From Amphiura filiformis (lineage: Eukaryota > Echinodermata > Ophiuroidea > Amphilepidida > Amphiuridae), in NCBI RefSeq assembly GCF_039555335.1, contig NC_092641.1, positions 35,365,548 to 35,429,547 on the forward strand: a stretch of DNA of 64,000 nucleotides, read 5' to 3'. Both the position numbers and the translations under genes were made by a program. The stretch's first letter is position 1. Each line of letters begins with the position of its first letter. Under the pieces are notes generated by a model. It saw only the letters and a program-made list of their open reading frames with translations. It was not told where the DNA came from and ran no database searches. Of this stretch, positions 34,005 to 44,719 are shown piece after piece.

Positions 34005-34347
34005 AGGAGGATTTCGTGATCCTAGCATCCTCTTTTATGACATTTTTCAGTACATATCCACGAAAAAAGGCCTATTCCCAAAATTTCAGTTGATTCCGAT
34101 TTTTTGCGTTTGCGAGTTATGCATGATTATGTGTATTACACTGCTCCATAGACAATGCGTTGTAATTTCGTTCTGGTGCACCAGAAGCGAAATTCAAATT
34201 TCACGATATCTTTGCAAAGCGAATTAATCTGCAAGAAATATTTTGTACATAAACATTATGTAGCCAGAGGTTTCCAGTGATATAAAAATCTCAACTTTTT
34301 TTAGAAAAGTGGGGGATGAGGCTGTGGATCACGAAAGGCCCCTTTAA
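34001..34347. mobile_element. TTAA-flanked MITE, abutting the previous one
   Basis: TTAAAGGAGGATTTCGTGAT and, reversed, TTAAAGGGGCCTTTCGTGAT bound 347 bp. It shares TTAA 34001-34004 with its neighbour. Confidence 0.75.
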
Positions 34348-34582
34348 TAGGAAGGGATCAAAAAAATTTGAGGGTAAAATTCCGGGGTAAAATGAACGAG
34401 AAGGCATGTACATTCCAAAATTTTTGCGCGCTCCGCAAAGTATTCAATTTTGTAATCTCAAGCTACAAATCAACAAAATGTGCACACTTAACAATTTGGG
34501 TGTAGTGTATAGTACCGGTAACACTGTGACTCCAATGAGTAATAACTCCAAATGGTAATTTTTAGCTAATGAGTTAATGACC
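34348..34582. other. Spacer
   Basis: No gene or repeat end that I can support. Confidence 0.4.
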
Positions 34583-35198
34583 ATAGGGGTCCAAGGCTCC
34601 CGCTGGATGCGAATTCTTGCGTCCAGACGCATTTTTGTATTGCTGGACGCAATGTTCAACAAATTTCATCAACCAGTTGCGTCCAGTCGGACGCAAGTTG
34701 ATTCAGCCCAAAAATGAGTGATTATAAGCTTACCAACTTCATCATCATAAAAATCGCGAAAATTACGTTGACTGATCACTCCTAATTCTCCTAATAAAGC
34801 AGATGACGGTGGATGCGATATCGCTATTTTGACGTCGCCATTGGATTAACACATAATCATGAAATCTTCACAAACAATTCTAAATTTGTTATGTGGTACC
34901 GTGTCAAAGCAAAATTATCTTACTCTAAAACCATTGGGGTTCTGCAAAGTACCCCACTGCAAGTATGTTAATTGTCCATTTATAATCGCTAACCGTGTAT
35001 TGTGAATGGGGCTGTCAGCCCTGTATCTTCGCCAGCCTCGTACGTCCGAATTGCGTGTCCCATGCCGCCTGTAATAAAGCTTAATTAATAATATTCATAA
35101 CCAATGGACCAATCAGTAAATGAGTTATTGACCTTTCTTATTTAACCACTCCCATTTTGCAACACTTCTGGGTCACCATATCATCGCAGCAGTAAGTT

Positions 35199-35498
35199 CT
35201 GCAGAGACTGCGACAAAGGCGATTCAACAGCCAGACCACGCAGATGGGTGAAGTGTGGGGATTGTGATCAACATTTTCATGCTAGTTGTAGGAGAATACA
35301 GGAGAAAGAATATAGACTCATTGTTAGAGGACGGGAATGGTATTGTTGAGTGCGCTTCACCATGTACAATGTGCACGAACCTGTCAAATTTGGACAGAGA
35401 GCACTAGATTGTGACAAGTGTGGGGCATGGACACATAGTTTATGTGGTGGAATGGATAACGATTTGTATGTGAAATAGTTAACACCAATTTTGACTGG
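35199..35498 (+). pseudogene. LINE ORF region with PHD-like zinc finger
   Basis: Two Cys/His clusters precede the endonuclease in broken frames. The first is FCRDCDKG, KCGDCDQHFHASC. The second is DCDKCGAWTHSLCGG followed by WMCPICEATH at the start of the next frame. This is a PHD/zinc-knuckle arrangement, known upstream of the endonuclease in some deuterostome CR1/L2 LINEs. A TGA near 35347 and a TAG near 35478 break it. Confidence 0.65.
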
Positions 35499-36827
35499 AT
35501 GTGTCCAATATGTGAGGCAACTCATTTTGATAGCTCATTCTTCTCGTCATCAAGTGACAACTCGGACTCAGAGTGTAGTACACAGGAGACGGGAAAGAAA
35601 CAGAGTACAAAAGCTAAGCCAAAGTCATCTCACCTCAAAACCGTAAAGGGTTTTACCATATTGAACATTAACTTTCAAAGTATCATGAATAAAAGGAGTG
35701 AATGGGAATCATTACTTCATGACATCAAGCCGGACTTTATTCAAGGGACTGAAACATGGCTCGAAGCGTCCATAGACAATGCTGAATTCCTTCCAGAGGA
35801 GTATACAGCATTTAGGAAGGATCGTCCTAATGATAGACATGGTGGCGTTATAATTGTGTATAGAAAAGACATTCCAGTGATTCGTCGTCTTGATTTGGAA
35901 GGTGACAGTGAGAGCATATGGTGTCAGCTAGACATTGAGGGCAGGCGCTCTCTGTTATTTGGCACAGTGTACAAACCGAGACACGATGATATTGACACAG
36001 TGATTGATTTCAAGAATACACTTGAAATCATAAACAGTTATTCAAAATTGAAAGACATCATCATGCAGGGTGATTTCAATCAACCCAATGTCAACTGGGA
36101 TGACTGGTCGGTTATCAAGGATCACTCGGCCTCAAAGGAAACAGCTGAGCTACTCATGCAAGTTTTGCAAAACAATGGGCTGGACCAGCTAGTTAAGCGT
36201 CCTACAAGATTAAACAGCATCTTGGACCTTGCAATGACAAACAACGCATCAAGTGTAGGGGAAGTTTATGTAATTCCTGGACTGAGCGACCACGAGATGG
36301 TAAAGACTGTTTGGAAGATTGGACTGAAACGTAATCGGAAACCCCCAAGAAAAATTTACTTGAGACATAGGGCAGAGACAGATCAAATCAAACAAGACTT
36401 GAGCAAATTTCAGGAGGAATACAGTAGCAGTAAGAACAAAAATTCTGTTCAGAAGAAATGGGACAATTTTGAATCAAAAATCAAGGAAGTTATGGAAGCT
36501 CATATTCCATCCAAAATGATCTCCAGCAGATGGAATCTACCATGGTTCCAAAGGGAACATAGAAGAATGTGCGGGAAGACAGGAAGACTGTATATCAAAG
36601 CAAAGTTAACTGGTGATCAAGCTCATTGGGATGAATACAAGGAATTCAAGAAAGTGGTTAGAAGGACATTAAACAAATCCAGAAGAGACTATATTAATGG
36701 CACCTTAGCTGAAACGGTGAAAGAAAACCCCAAAGCATTCTGGTCTTTTATCAACAAGATCAGGAAAGAAGAAGCTGGAGTCGCTGACCTTAAAGTCAAC
36801 AATAAGATAAATCACGTCAGATGGTGA
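35499..36827 (+). pseudogene. CR1/L2-like LINE: APE endonuclease
   Basis: A 442-residue open stretch. The endonuclease (residues about 50-280) shows LNINFQSIMNK, the catalytic GTETWLEAS, RHGGVIIVYRK, FGTVYKPRHD, MQGDFNQPNVNW and LSDHEMV. The linker to the RT holds LPWFQREHRRMCGK and NKSRRDYINGTL. The catalytic E, D/N and SDH motifs look intact. The frame is lost at 36827, before the RT. A leading Cys pair closes the PHD-like finger of the previous piece. Confidence 0.9.
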
Positions 36828-36930
36828 TAAAGCTGAAGTCCTCAGCAGTCAATTTGCCAGTGTTTTCACAAGGGAAGAGACATCACATATTGCGTGATGA
36901 GGGAGGAGTAACGTACCTGACATACCACAC

Positions 36931-37577
36931 TTGGTTATCTATGAAGATGGTGTCCTCAAGCAACTCAAGAACCTAAAGGACAATAAAGCTCCAGGCCCTG
37001 ATGGAATCCCGCCGTGGATATTGAAGATGACAGCTGAAGAAATAGCTCCGGTGTTGACGGATCTGTTCCAGTGCTCTATTGACGAGGGTTATCTACCGTG
37101 GCAGTGGAGAGAAGCCAACATCTGTCCCATATTCAAGAAAGGCGATAAATCGGACCCGCAAATTACAGAGGAGTGTCACTGACTAGTGTTGTGAGTAAGG
37201 TGTTGGAGCATATCGTGCATTCGCATGTGATGGACCATCTGGAGGCTAATAGTATACTGGTTGATGCCCAGCATGGCTTCAGGGCGAAACATTCTACAGT
37301 CACCCAGCTCATCCTTACAGCTCATGACCTCACTAGCAGCATAGAAAGAGGTGAAACAGTGCACATGGCAATCCTTGATTTTGCCAAGGCCTTTGATAAG
37401 GTCCCTCATGAAAGGCTATTGGGGAAACTGGAGTATCATGGAATAAGAGGTCCCATCTTGAACTGGATGAGGCACTTTCTTACTGCCAGGACACAGAAGG
37501 TGGTCTGTAATGGAGCAACATCTGAACCAAAGAAAGTCATATCAAGTGTTCCTCAGGGTACCGTGACAGGCCCCTAG
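36931..37577 (+). pseudogene. CR1/L2-like LINE: reverse transcriptase
   Basis: Two overlapping frames, 36931-37182 and 37173-37577, carry the fingers and palm: NKAPGPDGIPPWILK, WREANICPIFKKGDKSDP, then EHIVHSHVMDHLEAN, QHGFRAKHSTVTQL, ILDFAKAFDKVPHERL (motif A) and SSVPQGTVTGP (motif B). A frameshift lies near 37175 and a stop near 37577. Motif C survives only as a shifted DD in a neighbouring frame (about 37635-37645), so no active enzyme can be made. Confidence 0.9.
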
Positions 37578-37636
37578 ACTTCCTGATATACATAAACGAC
37601 CTTCCTGAGAATCTACGCTGTACTGCAAGACTTTTC

Positions 37637-38419
37637 TTGAGACGATTGCGTACTTTATGCATCGGGAAATCAACAGCGGAATTTGAAGTATTGCAGGAAG
37701 ATCTAAACAAGCTAGAAGAATGGCAAAACACCTGGTCCATGTCCTTCAACCCCAGCAAATGCTCTGTTATGAAGATCTCTAACAGCAAATCACCACCTGA
37801 CAAGGCCTACACTTTCTGTGGGGAAACACTGAAGGAAGTTGACTCCCATCCTTACCTAGGTGTGGAACTCGACAGCAAGTTGAGATGGAATGTTCATTAC
37901 AACAAGACAACAGCCAAGGCAAACCGTGTCCTTGGCTTCCTTAAGAGGAATTTGTGGCACTGTTCAAGGGAGATCAAAGAGAATGCCTACAAAACTCTTG
38001 TGAGACCAACACTGGAGTATGCAAGTAGTGTCTGGGATCCATACAGGAAGGGAGATGTACAGTCATTAGAAGCAATCCAGAGGAAAGCTGCCAGGTTTTG
38101 CCTCAACAACTACAAACAAAGGGATAGTGTCACTCAGATGATAGAGGAGCTGAAGTGGGAGACATTAGAACACAGGAGGAAAGAAACAAGAATCCAGATG
38201 ATGAACAAAATCATCAACAACGAGGTGGGGATCAAGGCTGATAGCATCATTCAACTCACAAAGACCACCAGGGCTAACAGAAGGGGATCACAGAAGATCT
38301 ACCGGCCGCATGTAAAGAAAGAAGTCCACAGATACAGCTTCATTCCCAGAACAATTACAGACTGGAACCAGTTGGGGTCAAAAGTAGGACCTCAAGCAGC
38401 TACATGTATAAGTAATTAA
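37637..38419 (+). pseudogene. CR1/L2-like LINE: RT thumb and C-terminal domain
   Basis: About 260 residues: WSMSFNPSKCSVMKIS, HPYLGVELDSKLRWN, LVRPTLEYASSVWDPY, IQRKAARFCLNNY and FIPRTITDWNQL near the end. This is the standard end of CR1/L2-type LINE proteins. The element seems to close with AACCAG-type repeats at about 38522-38550. Confidence 0.9.
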
Positions 38420-38555
38420 TTTATTCTTCCCATGAGTTACGAGAGACACACACGGCACATTGACCACCCAAATCTTCAAAGAATGTTGGAGAAGATGCAG
38501 CTTGACTGTGATTCCGACTGAACCTGAACCAGAACCAGAACCAGTCAATGAATGA

Positions 38556-40020
38556 AAATTCTTACGGCAGTGAGACGTGATAAGCTTTTGATCAAACACA
38601 AGAGCAAAAATACAACTTTCTAAACTATCGTACATTGTCAGCAAGTTTGCATTCACGTAATTTGACAATAATATTTCCATACATCTTAAAAATCTCATCA
38701 TGAATCTGAAAGGAAATAGCCAAATATTTGCATCAAACTGCGATGTAATGCGATGCAATACTGGCAATCGGGGGCTTTGTTAGACTGGCCCCCAGTCTCG
38801 GTTCGGTTTCATCTCTGGATAATGTAACAATAAATAATTTACATAATGCCCTATGAAAAAAATATGAAAAGTCCTGTAACCCCCCCCCCCTTATTTTCTT
38901 CAATGCCAAAACCCATTCCTCTTCATCCACAAATCGGCGCCACTAATTACACCACCACAGTCAACCATGCAGCAATATAGAAATATACTCATATCATAAG
39001 CATGCGCATATTTTGGGGGGCTTTGGGGGCGCGAGGCCCCCGGGGTAAAAGCAGGGGGTGGCAAAAACGAAGGGGCGGCGGAAGAAGAAGGGCGGCAAAA
39101 ACAGGGCGGCAAAAGCGAAGAGGCGGCAAAGCAATTAGCAAATAAAAAAGGCAAAAAAATTGAAAAAGCTCAAAAATTTTGCTAAATGGTTGCTTTTAGA
39201 GGCGCTAGCGCCTAAAATTTTTTTTTTTTTTTTTTTTTGCTCTTCACTTTTTCAAGCGACCGTGAAAAAAATTGGGTCAACCTTTTCGGGCTGTTAAAGA
39301 AGGGGCGGCAAAATTGTTTCTTCTTCAGCCCACCGGGGTTGGGGCGGCCACGGTACGCTACTGATAAGTGAACGCAAAAGTCCATTGAGCGCTGATTCCG
39401 AGACTGGTCCAATCTGTTAGAGATCTCCCTTCCAAATATTCGTTCAACGAAGCATGTTGTTTCGATGTCACTTACCAAAGCCCCGCCCAGTTTCAATTCA
39501 AATATGGTAGCACAAAGCTATGCAGCGGGATGTGACCTTAAGATCGGATGGGACACTTGTCAACAACTGAGAGGTATTGAGCTCAAGTGGCACGCGTCTG
39601 ATAGACCCATGATGTACGCACAATAATAAAAGGCAACCACTCGACTCGGACTTAGGCCTATTGTCCATATTGCGTATAGTATCGCGTGCGGGTTGCAAAT
39701 GTTTGCACATTATTTAGCTAGGGAAGCCTTTTCAAATATCCCCGCGCTGCCAAGCTGCGTTGATTGGTCGGATACAATATCGTTGTTTTAGTCGCTTACA
39801 CACAAGCGTTAATGTAGTGAAAACATGGATGTGGTAGAAAGATTGCGTGACTCCAAATCCGTAAAAGTGAACTCCCAGCATTTTGTGGGAACTTGAAGGC
39901 AAATTGCTTACAGACTGGGAGGGTCCATGTATTGGGTTGATTTTTAATGCTATGTAATCTACATTACCAGTCGTTCTCCATGGACACGAGGGAGGGTCTA
40001 GGGCTTTGTAAAATTGTATT
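38556..40020. other. hAT-like element interior, right of the LINE
   Basis: Contains a G-rich patch with repeated GGGCGGCAAAA units at about 39000-39345, a run of about 22 T near 39217, and a terminal CGGTACGCTACTG at about 39350-39363 that looks like one end of a further repeat. From 39400 to 39850 it is CpG-richer. No protein is recognised. Confidence 0.4.
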
Positions 40021-40159
40021 CCCTGTTGCCCAACACATTAACATACATGTACGGACGCACAAAAATTTTGTGGGACGCACATTTCCCGACCAGGTTTTAC
40101 AGTTGTGCGTCCGATTGGACGCAGATTTTTTGAAGGCTAGCGGGAGCCTTGATAGGGGT

Positions 40160-40411
40160 AGATCCCGGGGATAGGGGGATAAATCCCCCTTAGGGGGATG
40201 GTCCATACAATCATCCCCCCAATGTTGATGCCTGTATATGGGTTTCTAACCAAAATTAACCTTGGTCATTTTAAAATAAAAGTGCCAATTTTTTTGCGCT
40301 TCACACAAATTAATTCCAGTTCTGTATTTAACCAGTTTAGCTTCAATATGGCAAATTTTGTCAGCAAAAGGTGCTGGATTCACTGGACTTCAAAATTTTT
40401 TCTCCAACCCC
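40160..40411. other. Spacer
   Basis: Starts with GGGATAGGGGGATAAAT words beside the hAT-like target site. Nothing else seen. Confidence 0.4.
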
Positions 40412-41105
40412 TATAATGTAGGTATGAGAGGCAAACCTTAGTTAACACATTTGCTATAGTCAGCCAAATTCGCCTAGATCGGGGCCCAAACACAATGCAT
40501 ATTTACATAGAAATTGAAAAGAACAGATTGGACAGGCTGGTCAAGGAAACCTACATACATTTGTAAATATGTTTTCTATACTTCACTTGACCCAAATATA
40601 TGATTTTTTATGGTGATGAGACACGCACACATGGAATTTTAGAGGGATATTGATAGCAGTTCCATTAAAAAAAGCTGCTATCATCGTGAGACTAAGATCT
40701 AGAAACACCCCGTAATGCTGTTTTGGGGAATTTTGCTAGCAGTATCTTTTTGATGAAAGTCAATCTTTGACAAGGTGTAGGTATGACAGGGAAACCTCAG
40801 TTAACACATTTGCTAGTCAGCCAAAATGGCCTAAACCGGCAATACAAATTTACATTGAAATTTAAAAGAACCGCTTGCTCAAGGAAACCTTCATAAATAT
40901 GTTGTCTATACTTCAATTGACCCAAATATATGATTTTTTTTGGTGATGAGAGACTCGCACATGGAATTTCAGAGGGATTTTGATAGCAGTTCCATTAAAA
41001 AAAGCTGCTATCGTCATGAGACTAAGATCTAGAAACACCCCCGTAATGCTGTTTTGGGGAATTTTGCTAGCAGAATCTTTTTGATGAAAGTCAATATTTG
41101 TCTAG
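40412..41105. repeat. Tandem duplication, two units of about 330-360 bp
   Basis: The units at about 40412-40777 and 40778-41105 share GTTAACACATTTGCTA, TTCCATTAAAAAAAGCTGCT and CTAAGATCTAGAAACACCCC. Unit 2 has several small deletions. Non-coding. Confidence 0.85.
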
Positions 41106-41291
41106 ATGTAACTTTGCTACGGAAAGTGCTATGACAAAAAGGTGTTCAGTGTTGGCTTTCTTTACTCAAGGGCTTTAATTTGATGCAGTTTGATGGCAAA
41201 TTTGAATTCACCTGGCATACCTACAACTTAATTTTGCCATGGAAAGTGCTATGACAAAAAGGTTTTCAGTTTTGGCTTTCTTTACTCAAGG
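41105..41291. repeat. Second local duplication, about 110-bp spacing
   Basis: GGAAAGTGCTATGACAAAAA and GGCTTTCTTTACTCAAGG occur at about 41117-41172 and 41238-41291. In the first unit ACTCAAGGGCTTTAATTTGA runs on unbroken. In the second it is split by the MITE at 41292. Confidence 0.85.
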
Positions 41292-41617
41292 CCCGGGGTG
41301 TCACTTCCATTGTGGCCTGTACACCATCCGCGATAATCAACTTTTGAAAAGCACCCTAAACAAGGATTTAACCCTTGGCTAAAACGATACCCTAAACACG
41401 GTTTTTCTTCCTTGCATCAAATTTCATACCATAAATTTCATTTCCGCGTATTAGCAATTGCAATTTTGCTACCCTTTTTTCCAATATTTCATGTTTTTGA
41501 CACCCTAAACACGTTACGCCACAGCGTGATCGTGCCTACCCATGAAAAAAACTACCCTTTTACGCGTTTTCATTATCCCAGATGGTGTACAGGTCACAAT
41601 GGGAGTGACCCCCCGGG
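41292..41617. mobile_element. MITE with 8-bp target duplication and internal empty site
   Basis: The ends are CCCGGGGTGTCACTTCC and, reversed, CCCGGGGGGTCACTCCC. The flanks ACTCAAGG at 41284-41291 and 41618-41625 are identical. The uninterrupted site is present at about 41165-41185. Inside, ACACCATC and GATGGTGT continue the arms. Duplication length fits hAT. Confidence 0.85.
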
Positions 41618-41625
41618 ACTCAAGG

Positions 41626-41989
41626 GCTTTAATTTGATATTAAAATGAATGCTGGTCGGTTCGCACCCTTTCAATTTCGGACCCGTGCACTTTCGCCCCC
41701 TTTCTATTTCGCACCCATGCACTTTCGCCCCCTTTTTATACCGCGGGTATTGTGCTGCTGTCATGCTGTTGATTGATGCAAGATCGATTGCTTGAACTCC
41801 GGCGATGCTTGGCGAAATACGTTTATTTTTTTCTCAGAATATATTACAGGCCAGATATTTTAGCAGCAGGCTTACCCAAAATAATGAAATAATTAGAATT
41901 CAATGATAAAAATAGTAATAATAATAAATAGTAATAATAATGAATTTATATTTAATTATTAATTATGAATATGATATGTATAAAAAGAG
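41626..41989. other. Spacer with short repeats
   Basis: A TTTCG(C)ACCC...GTGCACTTTCGCCCCC unit occurs about twice at 41658-41745. TAATAATAA repeats lie near 41900-41945. No gene. Confidence 0.5.
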
Positions 41990-42394
41990 GGGTTAATTGC
42001 GAACGGCCCGCCAAAAATCGCTTGCCCCCCCTCTCGGCCTGCCAAAAATCGCTTGCCCCCTCTCGGCCCGCCAAAAATCTTTGCCCCCCCTCCCTTACAC
42101 ATGCTAAATTTTTGGGATCCCAATTTTCAAACCTTAAATGGTCTGGATATATGTTGCGAGCGGAGCGAGCAGGATAATTTGAATATTAAAGCGTTTCCGT
42201 ACTGTTTTCCTAAGCATTTTTAGAGCGTTTTATTTAAAAGGTGCCACATGAATGTGTGCCAAAAATCACTTGCCCCCTCCCCCTCTCGGCTGGCCAAAAA
42301 TTGCTTGTCTCCCCCCTTTCCGTTTCTTCAAAAAATTCTTGCCCCCCCCCCCAATTTTACCCTCCCCCAGGGCTCATAATTATTGCACAGCCCC
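41990..42394 (-). mobile_element. G-run MITE, copy 2
   Basis: Same family as 32430 in the opposite orientation, with CCAAAAATCGCTTGCCCCCC units, GCGAGCGGAGCGAGCAGG-like core and the end GGGCTCATAATTATTGCACA. The other inverted end is missing. Confidence 0.75.
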
Positions 42395-42544
42395 TAATAA
42401 TAACAATGATGATAATAATATTAACAGTACCCAATAGTTATAATAATAACAATAATAGTTATAATAATAAATTGAATATTATAGTGTTTCTGTGTTTAGT
42501 TGCAATTCATAATATTTGTAGCTAAGTTCCAAAATAAATACTTT

Positions 42545-42810
42545 TTAATGTGTAAGTGTAAGAAAGAAAGAAGAAAGAAAAACAAAGAAAGAAAGAAGAA
42601 GAATGAAAGAGAAAGAAAGATAAAAAGAAAAAAAAAAAGAAAAAAAAAAGAAACTAAATACAAAGAAATTAAGATGAACTGAACAAATCTAATTGATAGA
42701 AATAAATTATTATGTGCAGCAACATCCAAAAACAAGACATGTTTCAAAAGACAAAGCAGCTTTCTTGATAAAAAGAAAAAAAAAGGCACTATAAAAAAAG
42801 AAAGGAAGAA
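42545..42810 (+). repeat. GAAA-rich purine tract
   Basis: AAGAAAG and GAAAAA units at 42560-42655 and again at 42770-42815. Apparent open frames here are low-complexity artefacts. Confidence 0.85.
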
Positions 42811-42815
42811 AGAAA

Positions 42816-43281
42816 GTCATCGCCTTTACACGATCTTCTTTATTAATATCTAAGAAATAGATGCTATTACATTATTGACATCTTCAAGTTCAAACATCCT
42901 GCCTTAAAATTGTCGGCATAAAGTATTTAGCGGATTAAGATACCGCGTAAGATATGCCGTAGTGTTAATGAAGCATATCGTCATAATGAGTCCGTGATTG
43001 ACAGGCCGGTAAACAAAATGAATCATGAACACAAAAATGTCAATCATTTACAATGCAGAATTGGATAGCATTTTTTCCACAAATTTGTTTATTTACTTAT
43101 GTTATTTATTAAAACCACATTTATACAGGGTTAAATAATAGGATGAAAACACCAGATATTTGCACACAATTCCAATTGATGCAAGGTATGCTCAACTGTA
43201 CTACATGTGTACAAAAGCCAGACATACAAGGTCAGAAACCCCATTGGGTTGTGGGAATGTCTTTAAACATCCTCTCAGACT
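42816..43281. other. Spacer
   Basis: I see no gene or repeat end. Confidence 0.4.
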
Positions 43282-43420
43282 AATAGTACGGCACTAACAA
43301 ATTGTATGAACACTCCGGTCACTCTTTCCCGGATTCTTTATTTGCACAGCAGATGTCAATACAGTGCACTGTTAGTGTAACTCAGTATCCGATAAGGTCA
43401 TAATGATAAATATAAATACT
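43282..43420 (+). repeat. Left half of interrupted duplication
   Basis: AATAGTACGGCACTAACAAA through TATAAATACT is nearly identical to 44741-44879. It ends at a TATAAATACT word which recurs at 44561. Confidence 0.9.
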
Positions 43421-44205
43421 AGACTGCCTAACTGGCCTGTATCTCGTTTCGGCCAAAGAACGTCTGTAATACATACCTGTTTTTAATGACTTTGCAACAA
43501 TGTTTCTATTGTCAGCAATAACAGCTTGCATTCACACTTTTGAGTTTATATGGTGAATTTTCGTACACATCATAAATAAGTGAAATCAGAATATCCTGAA
43601 AGGAATTTAGGTAACAAATTCAACGACACTGACCTCGCAACAGCTAATGTTTTCATGTAAACATGGCGTCATTAGACATTTTAGCCTACGTTTCAGTATC
43701 CTACTATCGGAACGTTGAAGCAACGAAACCTCAATCCCCGGCCTCATTCACGAATTCACTCACCTTCCTACACCACCAGTTGAAATAAAACTCGAAACAT
43801 CCCGTGTTATTCCTCAAAACTACATGCACCTTCATTAAAAAAAAATTGAAATCCTAGTAGAAATCCGTTATCGAAAATTGTTTGATATAAAACGTCACCA
43901 AAAGTAATTTTTCTGAAGAGTAGATACAGCGTGTCAAAATGGCGGCCGCAATCGCATCCCCCAGCTTTGTATGCGTGTACCCAGGTCACGGTATGTCTAC
44001 GTGACGAACAGTCAAGGTCAGAGAACAGCGCAACCTGTCTGCTGTCATGCCGTAATGGCTCCGCCCAATGAACGGCGCTATCAATCATCCTTATTGCCTT
44101 TGTCGAACAGACTTTTACGCAGGTAAGAGCTCACGCTGTCCTCACTTTTAGGATCGACGAGCGTCAGGCCGACACAATCATGTTGTGTAGGAGACTATCG
44201 TCGTG
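43421..44205 (+). promoter_or_regulatory. Probable promoter and 5' UTR of zinc-finger gene
   Basis: This stretch is richer in CpG than its surroundings, especially at 43640-43760 and 43930-44205, and leads straight into the first ATG of the zinc-finger gene. A short frame at 43663-43788 (MASLDILAYVSVSYYRNVE... 41 residues) could be an upstream ORF. No TATA box or start site can be fixed from sequence alone. Confidence 0.4.
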
Positions 44206-44684
44206 ATGCCCACGTTGGAACCATTGGATTACGGAAGAAATATTCATACCAGGACTGAAGCAAATGTGGCCATTTCTATGTTTGTACCGGGCAAGTACCG
44301 GACATTTTCCAACACGGAGCTAGCGGAAAATACTGCAAATTCGTCCAAGGTAAGCAAAGGGTTGGGGATCGCATTTTTAACTTTGACTAAACTGTTTCGG
44401 AGTTAAGGCACGCTAAAAGTAGACCATTTCGGGGGCTGTATTTGGTGTACATGTGACGTTTTGAAAAGAGTAAAAAACGACCACTTATTCGCTATTGCTG
44501 AAGTATACCCGCCGAATCATGTACCAATACACAAGGTATTGGTACATGAGATCAGGTATATATAAATACTGAAATACAGTTACTAAAACTAGGAGTGACA
44601 AGCTAGACTGTTAAAAGCTTACATCCTGCAAATTCCAGCTACCGTCGACGACAAAACGTTTTCTTCACAGGGCGCATCCATCAT

Positions 44685-44719
<35 letters not shown>

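Larger units (their letters stand above)
34591..40151. mobile_element. hAT-like element, 5.6 kb, with nested LINE
   Basis: ATAGGGGT flanks both ends (34583-34590 and 40152-40159). The ends are CCAAGGCTCCCGCT and, reversed, CAAGGCTCCCGCT. Just inside both ends lie palindromic words of the type TGCGTCC...GGACGCA, as expected of transposase-binding subterminal repeats. Eight-base duplication and CAAGG ends fit hAT. I found no intact transposase; short open stretches at about 34745-34865 (minus) and 39824-39895 (plus) are unassigned. A CR1/L2-like LINE occupies the middle. Confidence 0.65.

Noticed and set aside
39824-39895. Start of a hAT transposase gene (MDVVERLRDSK...)
   Set aside because: Only 23 codons before a stop, no convincing splice donor, and no transposase motif nearby.
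42496-42789. Hydrophobic or basic frames in the purine tract
   Set aside because: Low-complexity GAAA/TTTC translation, not protein-like.
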